In this document: piece after piece, positions 1-7,623 of the stretch
Position numbering within the stretch: the stretch's first letter is position 1
Layout of the letters: every line of letters begins with the position of its first letter
Source: Avichristensenella sp031549105
Lineage (GTDB): Bacteria; Bacillota; Clostridia; Christensenellales; Aristaeellaceae
DNA length: 16,097 bases
NCBI GenBank assembly: GCA_031549105.1
Contig: JAVBQK010000090.1
Span: forward strand, 1 to 16,097
Direction of reading: 5' to 3'
Made by a program: the position numbers and the translations under genes
Notes under the pieces: model-generated
What the model was told of the DNA's origin: nothing
The model's input: only the letters and a program-made list of their open reading frames with translations
Database searches by the model: none

Positions 1-1
1 G

Positions 2-1267
2 GCAGATCCTATTGTCATCAAGGCTGGTGATTATACCAAGACCCTCAGCGAGGTGCAGGAGTATTTTGACAGCCTATACGCCCAGTATAATGAGTATTAC
101 CTGAGCTACGGCATGGCGCTTTCGGATACAGAAATCGGCTACATTCGCGATGAAGCCGTTGAGATGATGGCCATGTTCGCCGTGATGGATAACAAAGTGG
201 CGGCGCTTGGCCTTGGCGAAGTGACCGATGCGGACAAGGAAACCCTCCTTGCTGAGGCGCAGGCCAGCTATGATGAGTACATAACCTCCTACTCCGAATA
301 CTACGGCCTCTCGGCGGAAGAAGCGGCGGAAGACATGGCGGGCCTCGGCCTCTCCGTGGAAGTTCTGTATGACGACATGCTGACGAACCTGCCCTACAAT
401 CGCCTGATCGATACCCTCCTTGCCGATATCAACATCACCGATGAGGATGTCGATGCGGAGTACGCGGCCTATGTCGAGAGCGACAAGACCACCTACGGCG
501 ACGATGCCGCCACCTATGAACTCTACACGCAGTACTACGGCTCCCAGATTCTCTATGTGCCCACTGGTTTCCGCATGGTCAAGCACATCCTGCTGGACAT
601 GCCCGAGCAGATTGGCGCGGACCTGATCGATTTTGAGACCGACATGGCTGCCAAGCAGACCGAAATCGATACGCTGAACGACGAAATGTACGCGCTGGAG
701 AATGTTGACGAGAACGCCGAGACCAAGCCGCGCACCGCGGAAGAAATCCAGGCGGACCTGGATGCCAAGCAGGTCGAGTATGACGCGCTGAGTGCCGAGT
801 ACCAGGCCATCCGCGAAAAGATCCTGCCGGAGATGAAGGCGCAGCTGGACGAGATCTATGCCAAGCTGGATGCGGGCGAGACGTTTGATTCGCTGGTCGT
901 TGCCTATGGCACCGACCCGGGCATGGAAGCGTATCCGGGCGGCTATCAGGTGCACAAGGATTCCGTCATCTATGATACCATCTTCCGCGACGCCGCGATG
1001 GCGCTGGCCAAGATTGGCGATGTGAGCGAGCCGGTTCTGACCGACTTCGGCGTACACATCATCCAGTACGCGGCGGATGTGTCCGCCGGTGCGGCCCCGA
1101 TCACCGAGGAACTGCGCACGACCATCTATGAGACACTGCTGTCCGAGGCGCAGAACAACATCGTTGGCGAAAAGGTTGAAGAGTGGATGGCGGAGTACAC
1201 CATTGAGAAGTACCCTGAACTGCTGGTGCTGCCCACTGCCGCCGCTGAGGCGACCACCACCCCGTAA
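2..1267 (+). CDS. Parvulin-type peptidyl-prolyl isomerase / foldase (SurA/PrsA-like), 5'-truncated
   Basis: The reading frame is open from base 2, so the true start and any signal peptide lie outside the window; the GTG at 53 is only the first in-frame start-like codon. The visible 421 residues begin with a segment typical of SurA/PrsA N-terminal chaperone domains (V-I-K-A-G-D-Y ... T-L-S-E-V). Counting from the GTG, an acidic, Tyr-rich helical region spans about 1-165. The parvulin domain starts with VKHILL at 176-181 and resumes with LDAGETFDSLV at 272-282, PGGYQV at 295-300, and a closing segment GDVSEPVLTDFGVHIIQY at 322-339. Between the two halves lies about 85 residues of heptad-like, charged sequence (184-268) that looks like a coiled coil. 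The family assists folding of secreted proteins outside the membrane. The role is inferred from the domain; the substrate is unknown. The C-terminus is an Ala/Thr-rich tail. Confidence 0.85.
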   Translation, partial: ADPIVIKAGDYTKTLSEVQEYFDSLYAQYNEYYLSYGMALSDTEIGYIRDEAVEMMAMFAVMDNKVAALGLGEVTDADKETLLAEAQASYDEYITSYSEYYGLSAEEAAEDMAGLGLSVEVLYDDMLTNLPYNRLIDTLLADINITDEDVDAEYAAYVESDKTTYGDDAATYELYTQYYGSQILYVPTGFRMVKHILLDMPEQIGADLIDFETDMAAKQTEIDTLNDEMYALENVDENAETKPRTAEEIQADLDAKQVEYDALSAEYQAIREKILPEMKAQLDEIYAKLDAGETFDSLVVAYGTDPGMEAYPGGYQVHKDSVIYDTIFRDAAMALAKIGDVSEPVLTDFGVHIIQYAADVSAGAAPITEELRTTIYETLLSEAQNNIVGEKVEEWMAEYTIEKYPELLVLPTAAAEATTTP

Positions 1268-1277
1268 TAATCGTACT

Positions 1278-1312
1278 AAAAAACCCGGAGAGCTTGGCTC
1301 TCCGGGTTTTTT
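1278..1312. terminator. Bidirectional intrinsic terminator
   Basis: A perfect 9-bp stem (CCCGGAGAG at 1284-1292 with CTCTCCGGG at 1298-1306, 5-nt loop) is flanked by six A on the left and six T on the right. It therefore works on both strands. It lies between the stop of the plus-strand foldase gene and the stop of the minus-strand AraC-type regulator, which are convergent. Confidence 0.95.
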
Positions 1313-1315
1313 GCG

Positions 1316-2260
1316 TTATCCCTTCACCACCGGCAGTACCCTTTTTTCAAACTTCGCGGGATCAAAGAAGAAGTAAGCGGGCCGCTTGGCGCTCTTGTCC
1401 GCTTGATAGCCGGTCCCTTCGTGGGAGAAGGCTTCCATCGCGTCGTGCAGTTTATCGCCCACGGTGTCACATTCTTCCTCGTAATCGAACGGGCCGTGTT
1501 CAAATACGATATACTCGCCATCCGGTACGTCCATCAGCAACATCCCCGCGGGGACGTCGCCGTGCCAGTCTGCGGGAAGCCGCACGCCGTACGCCTCGGG
1601 ACGGCGGCCGTCCGCCTCCTGGATGTGCGCCATGATCTGCCCGCTAAACTCGCCGATCACGCCGTCATCGCCGTCCAGCTTGCCGGTGATGCTGTCCAGC
1701 AGCCCGCAAACGGTGTCGCAGCCCTGTCCGGGAATTTTGTCCTGTTTCTGCCAGAAGTCGAAGTACCCGTCGCTCTCATAGTTCTTGATATGCAGATACT
1801 TGTGCGCGGGCATGGATACGTAATACACCTTGATTTCTTCCGTCGATTTGATCATGCCGATCTCTCCTAACCCAAAGATGTAACGGTCGAAGGTGCTGAT
1901 CTTGGTACGGAGCACAACGGGCACGGGATTCCTGCGGTAGGCGTTTGGGGTTACGCCATAGGCCGCCTTGAACGCCCGCGTGAACGCTTCGTGCGAGGAG
2001 AAGCCGTAGTCCACCGCGATGTCCAGCAGCCGCCTTTTCTGATCCCGCACCTCGATCAGCGCAAACGCAAGCCGCCGGAGCCGCACATAGTCGCGCAGCG
2101 ACAGCCCGGAAATCTCGCGAAACTTGCGCGTGGTGTGAAAATCGGAATACCCCAGTCGCCCGGCGAGCGCGCGAAGGGTCAACGCGTCGTCATCCCGCCG
2201 GCGGATGCTCGCGTCGATCTCGTTCGCCACGGTCTGGATTTGCCTGTGCCATTCGTACAG
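1316..2260 (-). CDS. AraC-family regulator with C-terminal GyrI-like effector-binding domain
   Basis: Transcriptional regulator. Counting from the GTG at 2230, residues about 15-100 hold the two helix-turn-helix units of AraC proteins (LTLRALAGRLGYSDFHTTRKF and LLDIAVDYGFSSHEAFTRAFKAAYGVTPNAYR). Residues about 132-302 match the small-molecule-binding GyrI/Rob-type domain, including VPDGEYIVFEHGPFDY and a closing FFDPAKFEKRVLP. The DNA-binding part is N-terminal, as in Rob. The start is uncertain. The GTG at 2230 has no ribosome binding site, but the frame stays open ten codons further (LYEWHRQIQTV), a stretch of the kind I recall at the N-terminus of relatives. It begins at a CTG at 2260 preceded by AGGTGA with 6-nt spacing, so I extend the gene to that codon. 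A consensus -10 element lies just upstream. The ligand and target genes cannot be read from the sequence. Confidence 0.85.
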   Translation of the reverse strand: MYEWHRQIQTVANEIDASIRRRDDDALTLRALAGRLGYSDFHTTRKFREISGLSLRDYVRLRRLAFALIEVRDQKRRLLDIAVDYGFSSHEAFTRAFKAAYGVTPNAYRRNPVPVVLRTKISTFDRYIFGLGEIGMIKSTEEIKVYYVSMPAHKYLHIKNYESDGYFDFWQKQDKIPGQGCDTVCGLLDSITGKLDGDDGVIGEFSGQIMAHIQEADGRRPEAYGVRLPADWHGDVPAGMLLMDVPDGEYIVFEHGPFDYEEECDTVGDKLHDAMEAFSHEGTGYQADKSAKRPAYFFFDPAKFEKRVLPVVKG

Positions 2261-2285
2261 CCTGCATCACCTGCCGTTCATGGCC

Positions 2286-2291
2286 ATTATA
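2286..2291 (-). promoter_or_regulatory. -10 element (TATAAT) for the AraC-type regulator
   Basis: A perfect TATAAT lies on the minus strand about 25 nt upstream of the proposed CTG start at 2260. No good -35 hexamer is visible at 16-18 nt. The start site would fall near 2279, leaving a leader of about 20 nt that holds the AGGTGA ribosome binding site. Confidence 0.55.
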
Positions 2292-2336
2292 GCGGGAAAT
2301 CGGGATGGACTTTTGATTTGAGTTGCGCAGTTAGGA

Positions 2337-2957
2337 TTAAACGAATGCCCCGGTCGCCTCGATCTCCAGGCGCGCTAGGAACGCCCGGGCAAACGCGACC
2401 TTCTCATCGAAGATGGTGCGCGCCTCACCGTGGAACAGTTTTTTGCGCGTGCGGTCGCAGTAGGGGAAGAAGCCATCGCGGTACCATTCCAGCGAGGTAT
2501 CCAGGCCTTTTTCATCGTACGCGCCGTACTGGAACGACATACACACTTCCAGTGCACCGAAATGATCCAGGATGTCCGCGTCCATCAGGATGCGCGCCCA
2601 AGGGTCCTGCGTGCCGTGCGCGTTGTGAAGGCCAATCAGGTGCGCGGCTTCCTCCAGCAGGTCTGCCGGGATGAGATCCGCGAGCATCGCCCGCATCAGT
2701 GCCTCACCGCTCACCGCGTGCGGCTCAATTCCCTTGCCGATGTCGTGAAACATCGCGGCGACACGCAGCGCGTCATCATGGCTGCTGTCTCCGGTAATCC
2801 TTTTGCGCAATTCAATCACACCCACCGCTGCGCGCTTTCCATGCTTATAGATGAAACCCGTCTCGCGCATCGGGTGCGCCTTGCGCCGCGCCATCAGCGC
2901 TTGTGCGCGCGCATCCAGCGCCGCGTAATCCACCGGACTATTCGTCTCCCTCGTCAT
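2337..2957 (-). CDS. HD-domain metal-dependent phosphohydrolase
   Basis: A 206-residue cytosolic protein of the HD superfamily. The metal-binding set is visible: H39 (YKHGKR), H71-D72 (MFHDIGKG), H111 in a helix following the HD motif, and D126/D128 in LMDADILDHFG. Family members hydrolyse phosphate esters of nucleotides or related compounds; the substrate here is not recognisable. The ATG at 2957 lies inside the end of truA (20-nt overlap) and has a strong GGAGGT ribosome binding site within the truA coding sequence, so translation is probably coupled. It is the last gene of the ecfA1-ecfA2-ecfT-truA run. No intrinsic terminator follows; the next gene on the strand is the AraC-type regulator, which has its own -10 element. 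Confidence 0.8.
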   Translation of the reverse strand: MTRETNSPVDYAALDARAQALMARRKAHPMRETGFIYKHGKRAAVGVIELRKRITGDSSHDDALRVAAMFHDIGKGIEPHAVSGEALMRAMLADLIPADLLEEAAHLIGLHNAHGTQDPWARILMDADILDHFGALEVCMSFQYGAYDEKGLDTSLEWYRDGFFPYCDRTRKKLFHGEARTIFDEKVAFARAFLARLEIEATGAFV

Positions 2958-3699
2958 AGCGTACCTCCATCAGCGTCAGCCCATGCGCGGGTGCGGTAAT
3001 TCCCAGGTCCAGCCGGTTGCCCGTGCGCAGCGCGCGTGCCAGCGCATCATCCGGCAGCTTGCCCATGCCGATATAGATCAATGTACCGGCCAGGATACGC
3101 ACCATGTTGTAAAGAAAGCTGCGCCCGTCTACGTACAGCTCAATCAAATCGCCCACCTGCGTGATCTCCACACGGCGGATGTCCCGCACGGTGGACTTCG
3201 CCTCGCTGCCGGATGCCGCGAACGCGCGAAAGTCGTGCTCGCCGAGCACGTCCTCGGCAGCCACCTGCATGCGCGGCACATCCAACGCGGCGGCTACATG
3301 CGCGCGTTGATTGCGGTAGATCGCGGATGCATGGGGACTGTTGTGTATTTGGTAGCGGTATGTTTTGCCGCGCGCGCCGTAGCGGGCATGAAAATCAGGG
3401 GCTACAAGTATGGACTGGGTCACACGGATATCGTCCGGCAGACGCGTGTTCATCGCGTAGCAGAACTTTTCCGTCGGGATGCGCGAGACGGTATCGAAAT
3501 GCGCCACCTGCCCGAGTGCATGCACGCCCGCGTCGGTGCGGCTCGCGCCTGTGACGGGCGTGTATCCTCCTGTCAGCGTGTAGAGCGCGCCCTCCAGCAT
3601 CGCCTGCACGCTGTTCGCGTTCAGCTGGCGCTGCCAGCCCGCGTAGGCTGTGCCGTCATAGGAGACGGTGAGCCGGATGCGGCGCAAAGCTTCCATCAT
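2938..3699 (-). CDS. truA: tRNA pseudouridine(38-40) synthase TruA
   Basis: Converts uridines 38, 39 and 40 of the tRNA anticodon stem-loop to pseudouridine. The 253 residues match the family's usual length. The N-terminus has the hallmark IRLTVSYDGTAYAGWQRQ, and the catalytic aspartate is D56 in GASRTDAGVHA. The RNA-binding segments GKTYRYQIHN and FLYNMVRILAGTL follow in the expected order. The start overlaps the ecfT stop (ATGATG, with TGA inside it); either of two adjacent ATG codons (3699 or 3696) could be used. Linkage of truA behind ecfT is a conserved Bacillota arrangement. Confidence 0.96.
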   Translation of the reverse strand: MMEALRRIRLTVSYDGTAYAGWQRQLNANSVQAMLEGALYTLTGGYTPVTGASRTDAGVHALGQVAHFDTVSRIPTEKFCYAMNTRLPDDIRVTQSILVAPDFHARYGARGKTYRYQIHNSPHASAIYRNQRAHVAAALDVPRMQVAAEDVLGEHDFRAFAASGSEAKSTVRDIRRVEITQVGDLIELYVDGRSFLYNMVRILAGTLIYIGMGKLPDDALARALRTGNRLDLGITAPAHGLTLMEVRYDEGDE

Positions 3700-4502
3700 A
3701 TCAGGATGCCTTCCACCACGACCAGCGCTACATAGACGACCATGATCAGCGTGGCGAAGGCGTCCAGGCGCGTGAAGCGCAGCACCCGCATGCGCGTGCG
3801 GCCCTCGCCGCCCCGATAGCAGCGCGCCTCCATCGCCATGCCCAGGTCGCCCGCGCGCCGGAACGCGCTGACGAACAGCGGCACCAGCAGCGGCACCATT
3901 GCCTTGGCGCGCTGCATCAGGTTGCCGCTTTCAAAGTCCGCGCCGCGCGCGCTCTGCGCCTTCATGATCTTGTCGGTCTCCTCCAGCAGCGTGGGGATGA
4001 ACCGGAGCGCGATCGTCATCATCATCGCCAGCTCATGCGCCGGGAAATGAAATACCTTCAGCGGCGAGAGCAGCCGCTCAATTGCATCCGTCAGCGCAAT
4101 GGGGGAGGTCGTCAGCGTCAGCAGCGACGTGCCCAGCACCAGGAAGACCATCCGCAGCGCGAAGAAAACCGCCATCCGAAGGCCCGACCACGTGGCCGTG
4201 ATGAACCAGACCTTAAAAATCACGTCGTCGCCGCCGCTCAGGAAAATGTTTAGCACCGCGGTGAAGATGATGATGATCCGAAGCGGCTTCAGGCCGCGCG
4301 CGAGGTACGAAAAAGGAATCGCCGCCAGCCGCGCACACATGTATACAAGCCCCGCCGACAGCAGGTAGCCCACCGGCCCCTTGACCAGGAATACGCCGAC
4401 GATGTACAGCAGCGTCAGCATAATCTTGCCGCGCGGGTCCAGCCGGTGGATGGGCGATGAGCCGGGCAGGTACTGCCCGAGTGTAATGTTCTGCATGTTC
4501 AC
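3696..4502 (-). CDS. ecfT: Energy-coupling factor transporter membrane subunit EcfT
   Basis: Integral membrane scaffold of the ECF transporter. It couples the EcfA1/EcfA2 ATPases to substrate-specific S-components. The 268 residues contain several hydrophobic helices (about 28-62, 73-90, 107-133, 246-267). The two coupling-helix motifs that contact the ATPases are present: SARGAD at 184-189 and MEARCYRGGEGR at 224-235. The start is a GTG overlapping the ecfA2 stop by 4 nt (GTGA), preceded by GGGGTGA; an ATG two codons downstream is an alternative. No S-component gene is in the window, which fits a shared, group-II type module serving several vitamin or metal transporters. Confidence 0.93.
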   Translation of the reverse strand: MNMQNITLGQYLPGSSPIHRLDPRGKIMLTLLYIVGVFLVKGPVGYLLSAGLVYMCARLAAIPFSYLARGLKPLRIIIIFTAVLNIFLSGGDDVIFKVWFITATWSGLRMAVFFALRMVFLVLGTSLLTLTTSPIALTDAIERLLSPLKVFHFPAHELAMMMTIALRFIPTLLEETDKIMKAQSARGADFESGNLMQRAKAMVPLLVPLFVSAFRRAGDLGMAMEARCYRGGEGRTRMRVLRFTRLDAFATLIMVVYVALVVVEGILI

Positions 4503-5362
4503 CGCGCGCTCACCCCGCCTTCAAACCGCCGGATCAGGTACTCTCTCAGCGTATCCATCTGGTATATCTCTGCCGGGATGTCGATGCCGCGCGCGTTCAG
4601 CGCGTCCTTGAGCCGCACCGCCGCGGGCACGTCCAGCCCCATGCCGGAAAGCTCCGCTCCGCGCGCGAATACCGCGCCGGGCGTATCCAGCATCGCCAGG
4701 CGACCCTTGTTCATCACCGCGATGCGGGTCGCCAGCCGCGCCACATCCTCCATGCTGTGCGAGACCATTACCACCGTGACGCCCTCGGCATGCAGCCGCT
4801 CGATCAGCCCGAGAATCTCCCGCCGCCCCGACGGGTCCAGTCCCGCCGTCGGCTCATCCAGAATCAGCGTGGACGGCCGCATCGCCAGCACGCCCGCGAT
4901 TGCCACCCGGCGCATCTGGCCGCCGGACAGATCGAACGGCGACCGCTCGCCGATCTCGGCAGGGTCTAGCCCCACCCGGCGCAGCGCTTCATCCACGCGC
5001 TGGTCAATCTCCCCCTGCGGCAGCGACAGGTTCTTTGGCCCAAACGCCACGTCCTTGGCGACCGTCTCCTCAAAGAGCTGATGTTCCGGGTACTGAAAAA
5101 CAAGCCCCACCCGGCGGCGAACTTCGCGCCGGTCAAAGCCCTTTTGGTTGATGTCCGCACCGTCCACAAGCACGCGGCCCCGCGTGGGCTTCAGCAGCGC
5201 GTTCATGTGCATCACCAGCGTCGTCTTGCCCGATCCGGTGTGCCCGATCAGCCCCAGGAAATCGCCGTCGCCGACCGTCAGGCTGATGTCATGGATCGCC
5301 GTTGACTGGAACGGGCTGCCCTCCATATAGGTATGCGCCAGATTTTCTATGACAATCGGCAT
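4499..5362 (-). CDS. ecfA2: Energy-coupling factor transporter ATPase EcfA2
   Basis: Cytoplasmic ABC ATPase of the ECF module, 287 residues. Visible motifs: Walker A GHTGSGKT (40-47), Q-loop Q90 in FQYPEHQLF, signature LSGGQ (145-149), Walker B LILDEPTAGLDP (166-177), and switch histidine H202. The GHTGSGKT variant, the two-residue longer insertion after the first strand, and the position second in the operon point to A2 rather than A1. The ATG lies inside the end of ecfA1 (16-nt overlap) with GTGGAGG four nt upstream, so expression is probably coupled. EcfA2 pairs with EcfA1 as a heterodimer. Confidence 0.94.
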   Translation of the reverse strand: MPIVIENLAHTYMEGSPFQSTAIHDISLTVGDGDFLGLIGHTGSGKTTLVMHMNALLKPTRGRVLVDGADINQKGFDRREVRRRVGLVFQYPEHQLFEETVAKDVAFGPKNLSLPQGEIDQRVDEALRRVGLDPAEIGERSPFDLSGGQMRRVAIAGVLAMRPSTLILDEPTAGLDPSGRREILGLIERLHAEGVTVVMVSHSMEDVARLATRIAVMNKGRLAMLDTPGAVFARGAELSGMGLDVPAAVRLKDALNARGIDIPAEIYQMDTLREYLIRRFEGGVSAR

Positions 5363-6180
5363 AGCGCCTCCACCATCTCCGTCAGCGTCATCACGTCTTG
5401 TGGCAGCGAAATGCCCGCCTCGCGCATATCATGCGCCAGCGCGGCCATCGGCGGCACATCCAGCCCCAATTCGCGCACCTTGTCCACCTGCGTGAACACC
5501 GCGCGCGGGCTGCCTTCCAGCGCTACGCCGCCCTCGTGCATGATGATCAGCCGGTCCGCCTGCGCAGCCTCCTCCATGAAGTGCGTGATCCACACCACCG
5601 TGATACCCGCCTCCCGGTTCAGCCGTCGCACGGTATCGAACACATCGCGCCGCCCAGCGGGGTCCAGCATCGCAGTGGATTCGTCCAGCACCAGCACGCG
5701 CGGCCGCATCGCCAGCATCCCCGCGACAGCGACCCGCTGCTTCTGTCCACCGGAAAGCATGTGTGGCGCATTCTGGGCAAACGCGTCCATGCCCACAGCC
5801 CGCAGCGCTTCTTCCACGCGCGGCCGAATCTCTGGCACCGGCACGCCCAGGTTCTCCAGGCCGAACGCCACATCCTCCTCGACCACGGTCGCCACCAGCT
5901 GGTTATCCGGGTTCTGGAACACCATGCCCACCCGCTGGCGAACATCCCACACCCGCGCTTCGTCGCGCGTGTCGATCCCGCAAACCGTCACCTTCCCCTC
6001 AGACGGCACATACAGCACATTGAGAAGCTTCGCAAGCGTCGACTTGCCCGAGCCGTTCCGCCCGAGCACCGCCACAAACTCCCCCTCATAAACGCAAAGC
6101 GACGCGTCCTGCACAGCGGGCTTTTCCGCCCCCTCATACGTGTACGCGCAGCGATCGACAACAATCAGCGGTTCCGACAT
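5347..6180 (-). CDS. ecfA1: Energy-coupling factor transporter ATPase EcfA1
   Basis: First ATPase of the ECF module, 277 residues. Motifs: Walker A GRNGSGKS (40-47), Q-loop in VFQNPDNQLV, signature LSGGQKQRV (142-150), Walker B VLVLDESTAMLDP (162-174), and switch histidine H200. The Glu-Ser-Thr (EST) sequence after the Walker B aspartate is typical of EcfA1, where EcfA2 has EPT. The ATG has a clear AAAGGAG ribosome binding site and is the first gene of the operon. In many Bacillota the module sits behind ribosomal protein genes; here it follows a hairpin array and a flavoprotein gene instead. Confidence 0.94.
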   Translation of the reverse strand: MSEPLIVVDRCAYTYEGAEKPAVQDASLCVYEGEFVAVLGRNGSGKSTLAKLLNVLYVPSEGKVTVCGIDTRDEARVWDVRQRVGMVFQNPDNQLVATVVEEDVAFGLENLGVPVPEIRPRVEEALRAVGMDAFAQNAPHMLSGGQKQRVAVAGMLAMRPRVLVLDESTAMLDPAGRRDVFDTVRRLNREAGITVVWITHFMEEAAQADRLIIMHEGGVALEGSPRAVFTQVDKVRELGLDVPPMAALAHDMREAGISLPQDVMTLTEMVEALCRLS

Positions 6181-6213
6181 AAAAGGCTCCTTTGGGTGTG
6201 ATTTCCGGTTATT

Positions 6214-6222
6214 AGTATATCA
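6214..6222 (-). promoter_or_regulatory. Extended -10 promoter of the ecf-truA-HD operon
   Basis: On the minus strand the sequence TGATATACT forms an extended -10 element (TG one nt before TATACT), about 34 nt upstream of the ecfA1 ATG. A TTGACA word lies at 6227-6232, but only 7 nt from the -10, too close to be its -35. The start would be near 6207. The site sits between the hairpin element and ecfA1. Confidence 0.5.
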
Positions 6223-6235
6223 TGGGTGTCAAACG

Positions 6236-6432
6236 GGAGGGGAACGCTGGGGGACTTTGTCCCCCAGACTCCCTACCAGAGGGACATGTCCCTCTGGACT
6301 CCCAAACTCTGCCCTTCGGGCAGGGGGATCGACTAGAATCTCCCGCCCTTCCTCCGCCGCAGCGGAATTTGGGATTCTTAAGGGCCAATGGCCCTTAAGC
6401 AGGGTCTGGGACAGCGTCCCAGCGTTTCCCCG
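6236..6432. repeat. Modular hairpin array with inverted ends (MITE-like intergenic element)
   Basis: The whole gap between the flavoprotein stop and the ecf promoter is filled with palindromes. They are: 6247-6267 (9-bp perfect stem, TTT loop); 6276-6297 (perfect 22-bp palindrome); 6309-6323 (6-bp stem, TTC loop); 6353-6366 (5-bp stem, CGCA loop); 6377-6399 (11-bp perfect arms around one A); and 6406-6422 (7-bp stem, AGC loop). The word GACTCCC recurs at 6267 and 6297, giving a 30-nt unit. TCCCAAA at 6300 pairs with TTTGGGA at 6368. The ends are near-identical inverted repeats: GGGGAACGCTGGG at the left, and GGGGAAACGCTGGG read from the right on the other strand. No protein is encoded. No T-tract follows any stem, so a simple terminator role is not shown. 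Similar hairpin mosaics occur in gut Clostridia, but I cannot name a described family. Confidence 0.75.
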
Positions 6433-7623
6433 TCACCCCCACTCGGCTGCTGACCGGCCCGCGAGTGCGCCCGTTGAGAACGCGATTTGCAGGTTATAGC
6501 CGCCGGTATGGGCGTCGACATCCAGGAGTTCGCCCGCGAAGAACAGGCCTGGGTGGCGTTTGGACATCATCGTTGCGGGGTCGACTTCTTTGACGCTCAC
6601 GCCGCCGCGCGTGATGATCGCCTCGGCGATCGGACGGGCCCCCGTGATTGTCAGCGGTACCGCCTTGAGCAGCTCACAGAGATTGCGGCGTTCTTCACGC
6701 GTGAGCTGGCCCGCGGGCTTTGCGGCGTCCAGGCAGCAGAGGCCGGGCAGCATCTCCGCCATGCGCGCGGGCACGAGCTGGGGGAGGAGGGTCGAAAGCA
6801 TCTTTCGCGGCGCGGCGTCCAGGTCGCGCTGGATGCGGCGTTCCAGCCGCTCTGGCGTGAGGCCGGGCTTCATGTCGATGCGAACAGCCAGCGACGGCAG
6901 GTCATGGTCCAGAATATGGCTGCTCATCGACAGCACGAGCGGGCCGGATACGCCGAAGTGCGTGAACAGCATCTCGCCCAGTTCATCAAAGAACACCTTC
7001 TTGCCCGCGCGGGCGCTCAGCCGCACGTTGATCAGCGACAGGCCCATCAGCTGGCGCGGCCAGTCCTCCTTCGTCACCAGTGGAATCAGTGACGCGCGCG
7101 GCGGGAACACCGTGTGGCCCATCGCCTCCGCCAGCGCGTAACCGTCGCCGGTGGAGCCGGTTCCGGGATACGAGGCGCCGCCCGTCGCCAGCACGACAGC
7201 TCCCTGCGCCAGCAGCGGCGCGAGGTCCTGTGTCCGTGCGTTCAGCCGTACCCTGACCCCAGCGGCACGAAGCGCGCTTTCCAGCGCCCGCGTTACGTCG
7301 CTGGCTTTGTCACTCTCAGGGAACACGCGGCCGCCCCGCTCTTCCTTGGTGGGGCATCCGTGCTCGGCGAGCAATGCGCGCAGCCCCGGCGCGTCCAGAA
7401 ACGCGAATGCGCTGTGCAAGAACCTAGGGTTGCGTGGGATATGTTCCATCAGGTTTTCGGCCGTGTTGGTAACATTGCAGCGGCCTTTTCCGGTAATATA
7501 CAACTTGCGCCCCAGTTTTTCGTTGCGCTCCAGCAGTGTTACCCGCGCACCGGCGCGCGCGGCAAAAAGGGCCGCGGCCATACCGGCCGGGCCCCCGCCA
7601 ATGACAGTGACCGTTTGACTCAT
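6433..7623 (-). CDS. NAD(P)/FAD-dependent oxidoreductase, BaiN/HI0933 (YhiN) family
   Basis: A 396-residue flavoprotein. The FAD-binding Rossmann motif VIGGGPAG is at residues 7-14, with E32 closing the second strand. The family hallmark NEKLGRKLYITGKGRCNVTN follows at 34-53. The C-terminal ITRGGVSVKEVDPATMMSK and GLFFAGELLDVDAHTGGYNLQIAFSTG are also typical. The reaction of most members is unknown; BaiN, a relative, was assigned to bile-acid metabolism, but that cannot be transferred from sequence alone. I chose the ATG at 7623 because the Rossmann fold begins right after it; the frame stays open 60 codons upstream only as a shadow of the preceding gene. This ATG overlaps the RpiR stop by 4 nt (ATGA), so the two are probably co-translated. 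The stop abuts the hairpin array. Confidence 0.9.
   Translation of the reverse strand: MSQTVTVIGGGPAGMAAALFAARAGARVTLLERNEKLGRKLYITGKGRCNVTNTAENLMEHIPRNPRFLHSAFAFLDAPGLRALLAEHGCPTKEERGGRVFPESDKASDVTRALESALRAAGVRVRLNARTQDLAPLLAQGAVVLATGGASYPGTGSTGDGYALAEAMGHTVFPPRASLIPLVTKEDWPRQLMGLSLINVRLSARAGKKVFFDELGEMLFTHFGVSGPLVLSMSSHILDHDLPSLAVRIDMKPGLTPERLERRIQRDLDAAPRKMLSTLLPQLVPARMAEMLPGLCCLDAAKPAGQLTREERRNLCELLKAVPLTITGARPIAEAIITRGGVSVKEVDPATMMSKRHPGLFFAGELLDVDAHTGGYNLQIAFSTGALAGRSAAEWG

Noticed and set aside
74..1057. 327-codon minus-strand open frame inside the foldase gene
   Set aside because: The plus-strand parvulin motifs are clear; the antisense frame is low-complexity and has no recognisable motif.
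5398..6201. Long plus-strand frames opposite ecfA1 and ecfA2
   Set aside because: The minus-strand genes have complete Walker, signature and switch motifs; the plus frames are shadows.
6214..6232. TTGACA and TATACT as a standard promoter for ecfA1
   Set aside because: They are only 7 nt apart. The extended -10 (TGATATACT) is a better explanation; the TTGACA is probably chance or part of another site.
6247..6422. CRISPR-like array
   Set aside because: The repeated units are different palindromes with short linkers, not identical direct repeats separated by unique spacers, and no cas genes are present.
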